A DNA stretch of 64,000 bases, from the NCBI RefSeq assembly GCF_917563885.1, contig NZ_CAKJTG010000009.1, positions 142,664-206,663 on the forward strand, in the 5' to 3' direction. The notes under the pieces are model-generated. The model saw only the letters and a program-made list of their open reading frames with translations, ran no database searches and was not told where the DNA came from. Positions 18,767-27,912 of this stretch are shown here, piece after piece. A program made the translations under genes and the position numbers. Position 1 is the first letter of the stretch; the number at the start of each line of letters is the position of its first letter. Source of the DNA: Pseudoneobacillus rhizosphaerae. Lineage in GTDB: Bacteria > Bacillota > Bacilli > Bacillales > Cytobacillaceae.

Positions 18767-19399
18767 TTATATTTCATCAATATTTAAAATTCTAAATCCT
18801 GACTCTTCTAATTTTCTTGTGAATTTATCGATATTGTCTTTCTTTTCAATTTTCATTACAATTCTACGAACAAGCTTATCTGTTTCGTCAAACGTAACCA
18901 ATGAAATAATATGTTCATGAAAATGATGAGCGATTTCAGCTAAACGAGCAATTCTTCCTTCTGTCTCTACTGATGTAAAGGCAATTCTAACACCTGGTCT
19001 ATTCATTCCAAAAGCACTCTGGAACTGCTCCATTACATCGAAACGAGTAACGATTCCAAGAAATTTCTTATTTGCTCCTACTACCGCAAGTAATGGAAAA
19101 TCTTTTAAGTCCACTAATGTTTTTTCGAACATTTCATTTCCTTCTAAAAACTTATCCTCATATTTAACAACCTCTGTTACTGGAGTTGTTTCAAGGTAGG
19201 TGTCTTTTGATTGATTAGAATTAAAAAAGTTCTCATAAATACCATATCTCGTTACCACTCCAACATATTGATCCCCATCTAAAACAGGAATACCATCAAT
19301 GGAGTGTTCTTCTAATTTAGTTAGTGCATTTTTAATTGTTTCATTTTGTTGGATTGTTACACAATAGTGTTTCGGAAGCATAATACTTTTAACAAACAA
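18767..19399 (-). CDS. CBS-domain protein with C-terminal ACT-like region
   Basis: The 210-residue protein has two CBS motifs (about residues 5-60 and 70-135, with IDGIPVLDGDQYVGVVTRYG and FLGIVTRFDV) followed by a region rich in alternating beta/alpha that resembles an ACT domain, an architecture like AcuB. CBS pairs bind adenine nucleotides, so it may sense energy or a nucleotide signal; ligand unknown. TTG at 19399 lies 8 bases from AGAGG, whereas the GTG at 19408 is part of that site. Single gene with its own terminator. Confidence 0.72.
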   Translation of the reverse strand: MFVKSIMLPKHYCVTIQQNETIKNALTKLEEHSIDGIPVLDGDQYVGVVTRYGIYENFFNSNQSKDTYLETTPVTEVVKYEDKFLEGNEMFEKTLVDLKDFPLLAVVGANKKFLGIVTRFDVMEQFQSAFGMNRPGVRIAFTSVETEGRIARLAEIAHHFHEHIISLVTFDETDKLVRRIVMKIEKKDNIDKFTRKLEESGFRILNIDEI

Positions 19400-19554
19400 T
19401 TTTATCACCTCTTAGTAAAATTTAACTCAATTAATATATTCTCCTCTTAATGAAAAAATCCCTCTTCTCCTTGGGAAGAACATTTGATGAACAGGAATAA
19501 TTAACTATATTTTCACGTATATTTGAGTGATTGTTCTTATAAGGGAGGGCTATT

Positions 19555-19785
19555 ATGTTCACACTTTACAAAACGTACTGTCCATATGTGAGTCCTTTTG
19601 ATCCTTGTAAGCCTATCGGGGAAAAAGTATTCTCTACTCCACCCAATTTATATATGGGATTCCAACCACCAAATTTACCACAGTTTTCACCCGAGGAGGC
19701 TTTAAGAGCGGGGACGCTTTGGAAGGCTTTTTATGATCCATATTTTAATCCTTATGAACAAGGGAAGGGGGCTCGTTCTGAATGA
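19555..19785 (+). CDS. cotJA: Spore coat protein CotJA
   Basis: A 76-residue proline-, tyrosine- and phenylalanine-rich protein (YKTYCPYVSPFDPCKPI) typical of CotJA. It is the first gene of cotJABC, overlapping cotJB by 4 bases (ATGA). AAGGGAGGG precedes the ATG. CotJ proteins are made in the mother cell under SigE in B. subtilis, where the operon lies at a different chromosomal site. Confidence 0.93.
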   Translation: MFTLYKTYCPYVSPFDPCKPIGEKVFSTPPNLYMGFQPPNLPQFSPEEALRAGTLWKAFYDPYFNPYEQGKGARSE

Positions 19786-20042
19786 AACAACTTCCTCCAG
19801 AATTTTATCCATTAATGGAACAGCTCCAAGCAGTTGATTTTGTTCTTGTTGAATTAACATTATATTTAGATACCCATCCTGAGGATTTAGAAGCGATTAA
19901 ACAGTTTAATCATTATGCGAAAGAAAGAAAGAAATTAAAGAAAGCCGTAGAAAGTATATATGGTCCTCTACAGCAATTCGGAAATAGTTATTCGGGATAT
20001 CCATGGAACTGGAATGACTCGCCTTGGCCGTGGCAAATCTAA
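19782..20042 (+). CDS. cotJB: Spore coat protein CotJB
   Basis: An 86-residue protein with the family core LQAVDFVLVELTLYLDTHPED and a C-terminal tail rich in aromatic residues (YPWNWNDSPWPWQI). Middle gene of cotJABC, translated from an ATG overlapping the cotJA stop. It is a coat component that depends on CotJA and CotJC in B. subtilis; its biochemical role is not known. Confidence 0.93.
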   Translation: MKQLPPEFYPLMEQLQAVDFVLVELTLYLDTHPEDLEAIKQFNHYAKERKKLKKAVESIYGPLQQFGNSYSGYPWNWNDSPWPWQI

Positions 20043-20093
20043 ATAATTTCCGCTTTTAAGTAGATTTTTATTTAGGGGGAGGAATACAACTAA

Positions 20094-20663
20094 ATGTGGA
20101 TATACGAGAAAAAATTACAATATCCCGTAAGAGTAAGTACCTGTAATCCAATGCTTGCCAAATTTCTAATTGAACAATATGGTGGAGCAGATGGAGAATT
20201 AGCTGCTGCATTAAGATATTTAAACCAGCGCTATTCTATTCCAGATAAAGTAATAGGATTACTCACTGATATTGGCACCGAAGAATTTGCTCATTTAGAA
20301 ATGATTGCCACTATGATATATAAATTAACAAAAGATGCCACACCTGAAATGATGAAAGCTGCTGGTTTAGGAGATCATTATGCGGTGCATGATAATGCCC
20401 TTTTTTATCATAATGCCTCTGGTGTCCCTTGGACTGCATCCTATATCCAAGCAAAGGGTGACCCAATTGCTGATTTATATGAAGACATCGCGGCTGAAGA
20501 GAAGGCGCGAGCAACCTATCAATGGATTATTAACTTAAGTGATGACCCAGACTTAAACGATGGTCTCCGTTATTTACGAGAAAGAGAAATTATCCATTCT
20601 CAAAGATTTAGAGAAGCAGTCGAAATATTAAAAGAAGAAAGAGACAAAAAGATATTTTTTTAA
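20094..20663 (+). CDS. cotJC: Spore coat protein CotJC, manganese catalase family
   Basis: The 189-residue protein has the ferritin-like helical bundle of non-haem manganese catalases, with carboxylate/histidine ligands in ELAAALRYL, GTEEFAHLEM and DIAAEEKARATY, and EIIHSQRF. Such proteins may remove peroxide in the coat. Last gene of cotJABC, 51 bases after cotJB with GGGGGAGG ribosome binding site, followed by a terminator. Confidence 0.94.
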   Translation: MWIYEKKLQYPVRVSTCNPMLAKFLIEQYGGADGELAAALRYLNQRYSIPDKVIGLLTDIGTEEFAHLEMIATMIYKLTKDATPEMMKAAGLGDHYAVHDNALFYHNASGVPWTASYIQAKGDPIADLYEDIAAEEKARATYQWIINLSDDPDLNDGLRYLREREIIHSQRFREAVEILKEERDKKIFF

Positions 20664-20676
20664 AGCTTTTAATAAA

Positions 20677-20705
20677 GGTTGGCTCCTAAAAGAGCCAGCC
20701 AATTT
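20677..20705. terminator. Terminator between cotJC and ypbF
   Basis: TTGGCTC and GAGCCAGCCAA form a stem with a two-base bulge around a 6-base loop. It separates convergent genes; T-tracts are short. Confidence 0.65.
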
Positions 20706-21159
20706 ATTTATGTTCATGAAATAAATTAATATCATATTCCTTCTTCATCATTTCAAAAACCACATGACGATTTTTCCATTCCTCTTCTCTTTTCCATAAA
20801 TCTTTACTACGATCAACTATTTCACATCTCAATCCATGAAATTCCTTTTCAAACTTCTCCCGCTGCTTTTTTAGTACATTCATCCCGAAATATACTCCTA
20901 TGATGGTAAGTAAGAAAAGAATGTTTATATCATTACTTAAAAATATTGAAAAAATATCTAAAAATGAATACGATGAGTAATTACCAATTAAATGATAAAG
21001 ATAAGATAAAAACCATGACGTTAATACAAGTGTTGAAACGATAGAAAGATTATGCGCAAATTTATATTTATCAAATTTCTTTTTCTTTTTGACCACATTT
21101 TGAAGCATTTGCTTTGTCGCTGGGTCCGTTTTCTCATCTAGTGATTTGATAGGTTCCAT
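20704..21159 (-). CDS. ypbF: YpbF family membrane protein (DUF2663)
   Basis: A 151-residue protein with a basic N-terminal region (KKKKKFDKYKFAHN), two hydrophobic helices (about 36-60 and 74-95) and a charged C-terminal half. This layout and the place next to ypbE fit B. subtilis YpbF. Function unknown. ATG follows GAGAGAGGG. Confidence 0.78.
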   Translation of the reverse strand: MEPIKSLDEKTDPATKQMLQNVVKKKKKFDKYKFAHNLSIVSTLVLTSWFLSYLYHLIGNYSSYSFLDIFSIFLSNDINILFLLTIIGVYFGMNVLKKQREKFEKEFHGLRCEIVDRSKDLWKREEEWKNRHVVFEMMKKEYDINLFHEHK

Positions 21160-21245
21160 CTACTTCCCTCTCTCATCATATAAAAATAGGCTCTTGTCCA
21201 CATTATATGTTGGAGAATAAAAAGGAATGATAACTAAATACTATT

Positions 21246-21929
21246 TTATTTAGGTATTTTTAATACTTGTCCTACCATGATTTCAATCCCATTTAAATTA
21301 TTAGCTTTTTGAATAATTTCAATTCCTGATTGGGATTGATAATATTTTATTGCTATCCGGAATAAATTTTCATTTGGTTGAACCGTATGATAGATTAGAT
21401 TAGTTTTGGTTGTAGTTTCCCCTACATTTGTTGTATCAGTCTGTGTTTGTTCCTTTTCTGCAGAAGGTTGATTCGTTGTGTCTAATTCCTCTTCCTTTAC
21501 AGGTTCGGTAGTTTCTTGGTCCGAAACATTTTCATTCTTTTCTGCTTCATCATCCACTACTTCCTCGATAGTGGGAGTTTCTTCAGCCATTTCCTCACCT
21601 ACAGGTTCCAAAACATCATTCTCTTCAACATTTATCTCATATCCACCACGGTCTACTGTACTGACCTTATCACTAGTATTTATATCCTTGGAGCCTAAAA
21701 CAGAATATGCACTAATAATGACAACTGGTAACAAAATAAAGAACAATGCTAATAAACGAATAATGGGAAACTTTACTTTTAATTTTGTTTTATTCTTTTT
21801 ATTTCGGTGAATATCCGTTCGACTAGGTAATTCATGTTTTTCTGTTATGACGACTCCACCATCTTTTACCTTTTCTATTTTTTGTCTTAATCTTTCTGCT
21901 TGATTACGATACGGTTCTTCGTGATTCAT
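21246..21929 (-). CDS. ypbE: LysM-domain membrane protein YpbE
   Basis: The 227-residue protein has a cytosolic basic N-terminus, one transmembrane helix (about 51-73), a long acidic linker rich in E and T, and a C-terminal LysM domain (about 180-227, YHTVQPNENLFRIAIKYY...). It should be anchored in the membrane with LysM binding peptidoglycan. Overlaps ypbD by 4 bases. Role unknown. Confidence 0.85.
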   Translation of the reverse strand: MNHEEPYRNQAERLRQKIEKVKDGGVVITEKHELPSRTDIHRNKKNKTKLKVKFPIIRLLALFFILLPVVIISAYSVLGSKDINTSDKVSTVDRGGYEINVEENDVLEPVGEEMAEETPTIEEVVDDEAEKNENVSDQETTEPVKEEELDTTNQPSAEKEQTQTDTTNVGETTTKTNLIYHTVQPNENLFRIAIKYYQSQSGIEIIQKANNLNGIEIMVGQVLKIPK

Positions 21930-22531
21930 GAAAAATCACTTCCTTTGTTCTGTGATTTTTTATTTTTTATCATAATAAAACTGCCAAGAAGGAAATCCAC
22001 AATAAAATGCATAACAAACGTTACAGCAAGGTTATCAGTTAAGTAAAAGATATACCCAATAAGAAAGCTTAAAATGATTATATTCGCAAATAGATACCAG
22101 TTAAATAAATACCTATAGTGAATAACAGCAAAAATAATGCTTGCCCCAATCAATCCAACATGAGTTTGAATAATACCACGGAATAATAATTCCTCACTAA
22201 AAGCAACAAACAAAGCAATTATAGCGATATGAAGTATATTTCTATTCTGAAAAATCTTTTCATTTAATCCTCCATCATCATAAAATGACTTTGGGAGAAC
22301 TTTCATAAAAAATAAATCCATAAACACTACTAATATGCCTGCAAGTACTCCAATCGAGAAAATGGAAGTGTCGTTCCAGATAAATAAAGACCCGATAAAC
22401 CATAAATCCTTATAAATAATTAATCCTAAAATTAGCGATATCGATAATAATATTACTTGAGTTACATATAAGTGTACTAAAAGTTCTCTTTCTGACAAAT
22501 CCCTGACTAAATCTTGATATTTATTTTTCAT
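21926..22531 (-). CDS. ypbD: CPBP-family intramembrane metalloprotease YpbD
   Basis: A 201-residue membrane protein with the CPBP (Abi) signature EELLFRG at about residues 111-117 and a following histidine (FAVIHYRY; FVMHFIVDF) that completes the putative active site. Members process prenylated proteins or act in immunity; the substrate here is unknown. Lies between recS and ypbE with 4-base coupling to ypbE. Confidence 0.85.
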   Translation of the reverse strand: MKNKYQDLVRDLSERELLVHLYVTQVILLSISLILGLIIYKDLWFIGSLFIWNDTSIFSIGVLAGILVVFMDLFFMKVLPKSFYDDGGLNEKIFQNRNILHIAIIALFVAFSEELLFRGIIQTHVGLIGASIIFAVIHYRYLFNWYLFANIIILSFLIGYIFYLTDNLAVTFVMHFIVDFLLGSFIMIKNKKSQNKGSDFS

Positions 22532-22537
22532 CCAGGT

Positions 22538-24052
22538 TCACTCGCCTTTATCGATTGGAGTTAACAGTTTCGTTAACTTCCAAACCCAATCTTTCATTTC
22601 ATCTTTTACTTCCTCACTTTTACTTTTAATTGGATGAAAATCATTCAAATTTAATCCACAATGGTCACAACAGTTAGATATTTTATGAGCAAGGTCCGGC
22701 TCTCCAAAATGATTCAATATGGCATTTCTTTTACAATCTGTTTTTTTTATAAAGTTAACCATTTCAAATATCTTTTTGATTTTCAGATTTCTTCTAGTAC
22801 ATACAAAGTTTTTAAATTTATTCATAATCGTATTTAAGGTACCATGCTGATCAAAATGGCTTTGAATATAGTCAAGAGTGACCCTCCATTGAATTTCCGT
22901 AAAGCCTCCTCGATGCCTTATTTCTTCTGTAAGGATTTTTGTTACATTTTCTTTAACAACACTATGATCAATTTCATGAGTAAGCCAATCCAATTGGGAG
23001 AGAGATGGCAATTCCCCCTCAGCTAATTGAAGAGCCAGACTTTCATCCCCATTGGCATAGAGAAGAATAGCTATACTTTGTTTTCCATCCCTTCCTGCAC
23101 GACCAATTTCTTGAAGATAGGATTCCATTTGCAATGGCATATGGAAATGGATAACAAATCGAATGTCTTCTTTATTTATTCCCATACCAAATGCACTCGT
23201 TGCACAAATATAGTCTACTTGGCCATAAAGAAACTGTTGTTGAATCAAAATTCTGTCTTCATGAGTCATTCCACCATGATATGCCATCACTTTAGTTATC
23301 CCATGTAGCTTTAATAATTCAACTGTTTGTTCTGCTAGTTTTTTACTCGAAAAATAAATGATACCTGGCCCCTCTAAATTCTTAAGATGAGAGATAACAG
23401 CTAGTTGCTTTGCTTTCATATCTTCATAAAACTCGGTCTTTATTGCAATATTGGGCCTGTCAACAGTTGTTTCATATATAGCTGCCTGTTGAATAGCTAA
23501 TGTTAGGATAATATCTTTTGTCACTTCTGTTGTAGCAGTGGCAGTCAACGCTAATGTAAGCGGTGACTGAAGTTGTTTACGTATTTCACCAAGCTTTAAA
23601 TAATCAGTTCGAAAGTCATACCCCCATTGTGATATACAATGTGCCTCATCGATGACAAACAAAGAAATATTTAAATGTTGAAGCTTTTTAAAAATATACT
23701 CAACTTGTAACATTTCTGGTGAAATAAATATGAATTTATAACTAGCTAGAGAGTGTATTACCACGTTTTTTTGATCATGATTTAAAAAAGAATTAATGGC
23801 AACGACGCTCTTTTCTCCTTTAGCCTTCATTTGCTCAACTTGATCCTGCATGAGAGAGAGCAATGGAGAAACGATTAACACATGGCCGTCCAAAATATTT
23901 CCGACAAACTGATAACATAATGATTTACCAGTTCCTGTAGGTAATACTCCTATTGTATCCTTGTTTTCCAAAAGCGAGGTAATAATCTCCTTTTGTCCTG
24001 GACGAAATTCTTTAAAACCAAAAAGCTCAAATAATGTTCCCTCAAGATTCAT
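22538..24052 (-). CDS. recS: RecQ-family ATP-dependent DNA helicase (RecS-type)
   Basis: A 504-residue 3'-5' helicase with motif I GTGKSLCYQ (about 39-47), DEAH box DEAHC, ATATT motif III, and QEIGRAGRDG motif VI, then a RecQ zinc-binding segment with CKRNAILNHFGE and CCDHC. It lacks the C-terminal HRDC domain of longer RecQ proteins, as does the B. subtilis enzyme at this locus (about 496 residues, called RecS or RecQ in different sources). Its 5' end overlaps the ypbB stop by 4 bases. Confidence 0.92.
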   Translation of the reverse strand: MNLEGTLFELFGFKEFRPGQKEIITSLLENKDTIGVLPTGTGKSLCYQFVGNILDGHVLIVSPLLSLMQDQVEQMKAKGEKSVVAINSFLNHDQKNVVIHSLASYKFIFISPEMLQVEYIFKKLQHLNISLFVIDEAHCISQWGYDFRTDYLKLGEIRKQLQSPLTLALTATATTEVTKDIILTLAIQQAAIYETTVDRPNIAIKTEFYEDMKAKQLAVISHLKNLEGPGIIYFSSKKLAEQTVELLKLHGITKVMAYHGGMTHEDRILIQQQFLYGQVDYICATSAFGMGINKEDIRFVIHFHMPLQMESYLQEIGRAGRDGKQSIAILLYANGDESLALQLAEGELPSLSQLDWLTHEIDHSVVKENVTKILTEEIRHRGGFTEIQWRVTLDYIQSHFDQHGTLNTIMNKFKNFVCTRRNLKIKKIFEMVNFIKKTDCKRNAILNHFGEPDLAHKISNCCDHCGLNLNDFHPIKSKSEEVKDEMKDWVWKLTKLLTPIDKGE

Positions 24053-25161
24053 ATGGGCTCACCTAACCTTGCTTGAACAAGTCTTATTTGAAAATAGGAG
24101 ATATTCTCCTTTAACTCTTGACGAATCATTTTTAATTGCTTTGAATTTAATTTTTGAATTACCACCCTAATTTTATGTTCAACTTCGATTGGGACAAAAG
24201 GTTCCAATGAAAAATCCGTTTCATTTAAGGCAATTTCAACAATATGATCCTCAATAGTGCTATTTTTTAAGTTTCTAGCAGATGCTATTTCATCGATATT
24301 ATATCCTAATTGTAAGTATCGATATGTTACTAAGGAAGAGTTAGTTAATACAATTGGTTTTTGATAATCAATTAAAAGATTTTGAAGAATAGGATATTGG
24401 TTTCTACTAGCTGAAATCCTATCAATCATATAGTGTATGGTACTTAAAAAATGTAAATGAAAATAGTTCATATCCATTTTAAACAATTCTGCTACTTGAA
24501 CTGAAGTTAATCCAATTTGTTTATGACCTGTTAATCTCCAAACAACCACCTCAGGCATAATTTCATCTTTGGTGTTTAGACAGTTAATAACTTCTTGCAA
24601 TAACTCATTGGATAGTTCTTCCCTTTTTTTACTAAGCTTTATTAAAATTTCTTTTACCCAATCAGATGTCTTATTATCATTTTGAATAGGTATGTAGGAT
24701 GAATTGTAATTGATTAAATTTGAACAAACCTGAATCAGTAGTGTTAACCTTTTCCAAAAATCTTCTTGAATAGAATGGTACTTCCACCCATTAAGGGCAC
24801 CCGGTATTGGCATCTTTATTAGAGTTTGCTCTAAATGAGCCATTCCTCTTGTTGTAATCTTATATTTATCAACATCCACTATTTGAATATAATTTTTGCT
24901 ATTAAGATCTCTAATTATTTCTTCGAAAAAGTTACGGCTTAATTGAGGGAATGTTTGAAAAAGATTTGTCATATTAAACAAATGCGCATCTTGAATAGTT
25001 TGAGATGACTTTTTCCCTTTGAGCAAATGGTATATGGAATAAGTGGTACGTTCCCCATTAATCTTTTGTAAGCAAGAAAGAATTAAACAAGATAAATAAG
25101 TTTCCACTCGTTTTTCACCTACTAAAACATTCATGATTTTTGAAAATAAGTGTTGATTCAA
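24049..25161 (-). CDS. ypbB: Helix-turn-helix protein YpbB
   Basis: A 370-residue protein, always paired with the adjacent RecQ-type helicase gene. The C-terminal part (YRYLQLGYNIDEIASARNLKNSTIEDHIVE) looks like the helicase-associated helix-turn-helix domain found at the end of some RecQ proteins. TTG start at 25161 has only a weak ribosome binding site, so a start at an internal ATG (25134) is possible. The pair suggests a split two-subunit helicase; that is inference. Confidence 0.8.
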   Translation of the reverse strand: MNQHLFSKIMNVLVGEKRVETYLSCLILSCLQKINGERTTYSIYHLLKGKKSSQTIQDAHLFNMTNLFQTFPQLSRNFFEEIIRDLNSKNYIQIVDVDKYKITTRGMAHLEQTLIKMPIPGALNGWKYHSIQEDFWKRLTLLIQVCSNLINYNSSYIPIQNDNKTSDWVKEILIKLSKKREELSNELLQEVINCLNTKDEIMPEVVVWRLTGHKQIGLTSVQVAELFKMDMNYFHLHFLSTIHYMIDRISASRNQYPILQNLLIDYQKPIVLTNSSLVTYRYLQLGYNIDEIASARNLKNSTIEDHIVEIALNETDFSLEPFVPIEVEHKIRVVIQKLNSKQLKMIRQELKENISYFQIRLVQARLGEPI

Positions 25162-25281
25162 CTAATCTCGACAAAAACCTACTTTTATTTTACCATGTTT
25201 AGGTAGGGTCTGGGGCTAAAAAATGTTGAAAAAAAGGACATAAAATGGTAACAAACCCTTATTTGATAAGTATTCTCAATA

Positions 25282-25648
<367 letters not shown>

Positions 25649-25670
25649 TTTTTATTAGTTAAGTTACTAG

Positions 25671-25697
25671 CCCCTTCAAATGAAGGGGTTTTTATTT
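25671..25697 (+). terminator. Terminator of fer
   Basis: CCCCTTCA/TGAAGGGG stem with a 2-base loop followed by TTTTTATTT. Confidence 0.9.
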
Positions 25698-25711
25698 GGA
25701 ATGAATAAAAA

Positions 25712-25740
25712 AACACAACGGTCAAACAAACCGTTGTGTT
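25712..25740 (-). terminator. Terminator of ribU
   Basis: AACACAACGGT and ACCGTTGTGTT flank a 7-base loop; the minus strand continues with seven T. It lies just after the ribU stop. Confidence 0.9.
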
Positions 25741-25745
25741 TTCAT

Positions 25746-26324
25746 TTATATTTTATAAGTAGCTTGCTTACCAATCCAACTGTGCAAACGAACATATATA
25801 ATCATGAACATTCCAGTTACAATTAAGCCTTTAACAAGGTTAAAAGGTAATATCGCACTTACAACCATTTGTCTAGTATCAGGTGCAGACATAGCCGGTA
25901 CATTCAAAAAGAAGGTATAAGCCGGTAAAATAACAAAATAATTTAGGATACTCATTAATATTGCCATAATGATTGAGGCACCAACTAAAGCAAATGTCAT
26001 CCCTTTTTTCGACTTAAGCTTTAGGAATATAAAATGAGTTGACAAAACAAAAATAGTTCCCGCAATAAAATTAGCGGTATGGCCAACTGGTACACCTGTT
26101 GCACTTCCGGTCATAAAATAATCAAGAATATTTTTAAATAACTCGACGAGAACACCCGCCATTGGACCGAAAATTAATGCAGCGATTATTGCAGGAATAT
26201 CACTAAAGTCAATCATTAAAAAGTTTGGAAATGGTGGCAGTGGAAAATTTAATAACATAAGAATGTACGAAATACTGCTCAACATACCAATTGAAATTAA
26301 AGCCTTAATTTTTAATCTTTTCAT
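25746..26324 (-). CDS. ribU: Riboflavin ECF transporter S component
   Basis: RibU (FmnP, YpaA) is the substrate-binding membrane subunit for riboflavin uptake and works with the shared EcfT/EcfA module. The 192-residue protein has about five to six helices and the segment FPNFLMIDFSDIPAIIAALIFGP, typical of RibU. ATG at 26324 follows AAAAGGAGAGAGG; an in-frame extension to 26402 would lie in the riboswitch terminator. Controlled by the FMN riboswitch upstream. Confidence 0.95.
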   Translation of the reverse strand: MKRLKIKALISIGMLSSISYILMLLNFPLPPFPNFLMIDFSDIPAIIAALIFGPMAGVLVELFKNILDYFMTGSATGVPVGHTANFIAGTIFVLSTHFIFLKLKSKKGMTFALVGASIIMAILMSILNYFVILPAYTFFLNVPAMSAPDTRQMVVSAILPFNLVKGLIVTGMFMIIYVRLHSWIGKQATYKI

Positions 26325-26384
26325 TTCTTCCTCTCTCCTTTTGTGACCTACTTCACAAAGAGAAAGGTTCAGCAAAAAACAGCC

Positions 26385-26420
26385 TAAATAAAAATCCCCC
26401 AAGAATTACCTTCTTGAGGG
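26385..26420 (-). terminator. Riboswitch-controlled terminator of ribU
   Basis: On the minus strand CCCTCAAGAA, a 5-base loop and TTCTTGGGGG are followed by ATTTTTATTT. It lies between the FMN aptamer and the ribU start, as expected for transcription attenuation. Confidence 0.85.
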
Positions 26421-26479
26421 AGAATTCAAAGGCATGCTTAATAATCGTTTAAAACCCTACATTTTAAACGATCGCAGAA

Positions 26480-26610
26480 CCTCCATCTTCTCCCATCCAG
26501 ACTTTACTGTCGGCTTTGGAATCGCACCAAATCCTGCCTTGCGGCTCGCGGGCTTAGAGAAACATCCTCATCACCGCCGGTCGGGAATTTCACCCAGCCC
26601 CGAAGATAGA
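26480..26610 (-). ncRNA. FMN riboswitch (RFN element)
   Basis: The minus strand contains the conserved RFN blocks in order: CTTCGGGGCTGGGTGAAATT, CCCGACCGGCGGTGATGAGG, AAGCCCGCGAGC, GCAGGATTTGGTGCGATTCC, GCCGACAGTAAAGTCTGGAT and GGGAGAAGATGGAGG. The ends of the element pair to close a multi-branched fold. A SigA promoter lies upstream and a terminator downstream, so FMN binding should terminate transcription before ribU. Confidence 0.97.
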
Positions 26611-26629
26611 TCTATTTTTTTACAAATTT

Positions 26630-26658
26630 ATTATACTTTAAATACAGAATTGTGTGAA
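26630..26658 (-). promoter_or_regulatory. SigA promoter of the ribU transcript
   Basis: On the minus strand TTCACA (26658-26653) and TATAAT (26635-26630) with a 17-base spacer, just upstream of the FMN riboswitch. Confidence 0.75.
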
Positions 26659-26725
26659 GAAAAATGCTTATATATTTTATTAGATAAGGCTGTTTTCGTA
26701 ACTTTGCTAAAAACAGCCTGATATA

Positions 26726-26773
26726 AAAAGAGTTACAAAGCAACTATTAATAATTGCTTTGTAACTCTTTTTT
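26726..26773. terminator. Strong terminator of the M23 peptidase gene
   Basis: An 18-base near-perfect inverted repeat (AAAGAGTTACAAAGCAA and complement) around a 10-base loop, with A and T runs on both sides. Confidence 0.9.
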
Positions 26774-26787
26774 CATAAATATCCATT

Positions 26788-27669
26788 TTATTTGTTTGGA
26801 TTATTTAATTTTTGTAATGGATAGATAACATCCGATTGTAAATGATTTAAGTTTTTAAGCTCATCAATTGACAATTTAGTTCTTACAGAAATGGAAGATA
26901 GTGTATCACCTTCTTGGACCACATAACTATTGTTTTTGGATTTAGGTACTTTCAGAGCTTGGTTTTCATAAATTTTTGTATCTGTTATCGTATTCATTCC
27001 TTGTAGCTTTTCAATTGTCGTTGAGTAAATTTGTGCAATTGACCAAAGGGTTTCTCCCGATTTTACATTGTGAATAGCCATACTCTCTTCAGCTGTTGTC
27101 TCACTTTTTTCTTGGATAATGTTTTTCACAACAAATTGGGCATTTTCTTCTTCTGAGGCTTGTACCAAATTTCCAACTTCAACTTCTCCAAGAACTAGAG
27201 CTGGATTAAATGCGTTCTTTTTTTCGAACGTCCATTCGTTTTCATGTACCTCAAAGTGGAGGTGAACACCGTTCGACTCCCCTGTATTTCCCATTCTACC
27301 TATTATTTGACCTTTATTTATTCGTTGTCCCTCATTAACTTCTCTTTTATTTAAATGCGCATATATCGTTTCTAAATTACTGTTATGTTTAATAAATATA
27401 ACATGTCCATATGTATCGGAATAGTATGATTTGGTTACCGTTCCATCGTCTACAGCAATAATTGGTGTATTTAAACTACCTGCAATATCAATTCCTTTAT
27501 GTTGACCAAATCTTGTTCCATACGTATCCGATATAATTCCATCAGTCGGCCAGAGCCAATCTATTGGCTTATCCAAATTACTTGCTTGAGGCTTACCTCC
27601 AAAGAATAACAAACTAACACAAAGTGCCATAATTCCCGCGATTAAAAATCGCTTTAAATAGTCAAGCAT
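26788..27669 (-). CDS. M23 peptidase with two C-terminal LysM domains
   Basis: The 293-residue protein has an N-terminal membrane segment or signal (about 7-24), then a lysostaphin-type M23 domain with zinc ligands His57 and Asp61 in HKGID and His138 in HLHFEVH, so catalysis is probably intact. Two LysM modules follow (about 198-242 and 245-290). It is probably a cell wall or spore peptidoglycan endopeptidase. It sits where B. subtilis has serA and aroC genes, as a single gene with a strong terminator. ATG follows GGAGGAG. Confidence 0.85.
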   Translation of the reverse strand: MLDYLKRFLIAGIMALCVSLLFFGGKPQASNLDKPIDWLWPTDGIISDTYGTRFGQHKGIDIAGSLNTPIIAVDDGTVTKSYYSDTYGHVIFIKHNSNLETIYAHLNKREVNEGQRINKGQIIGRMGNTGESNGVHLHFEVHENEWTFEKKNAFNPALVLGEVEVGNLVQASEEENAQFVVKNIIQEKSETTAEESMAIHNVKSGETLWSIAQIYSTTIEKLQGMNTITDTKIYENQALKVPKSKNNSYVVQEGDTLSSISVRTKLSIDELKNLNHLQSDVIYPLQKLNNPNK

Positions 27670-27912
27670 GTTGCTCCTCCTTCAACTTGTATTCCCCTAT
27701 CCACCATATGTATGTGTGAATATTTTTAGAACAATTCTAACGAAGAGTACTATGTTAGACACATTTCTTAGAATAGGACATGTCCACGGATTTTATACAA
27801 AATTAGGTAAAAAATAAATTGTTTAGAAAATATTCAATAATTACTTAACAAATTACTATGTTATTTCTATATGATTTATTTGTACGTAGAATTTATGAGG
27901 GGAAATGATGCT

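Noticed and set aside
19431..19554. SigE promoter of cotJA
   Set aside because: GTATATT is a fair -35, but the matching -10 would place the start inside the ribosome binding site.
21516..21698. Plus-strand frames opposite ypbE
   Set aside because: Shadows of the low-complexity acidic linker of ypbE.
26434..26721. 95-codon plus-strand frame
   Set aside because: It lies across the FMN riboswitch on the opposite strand and lacks a ribosome binding site.
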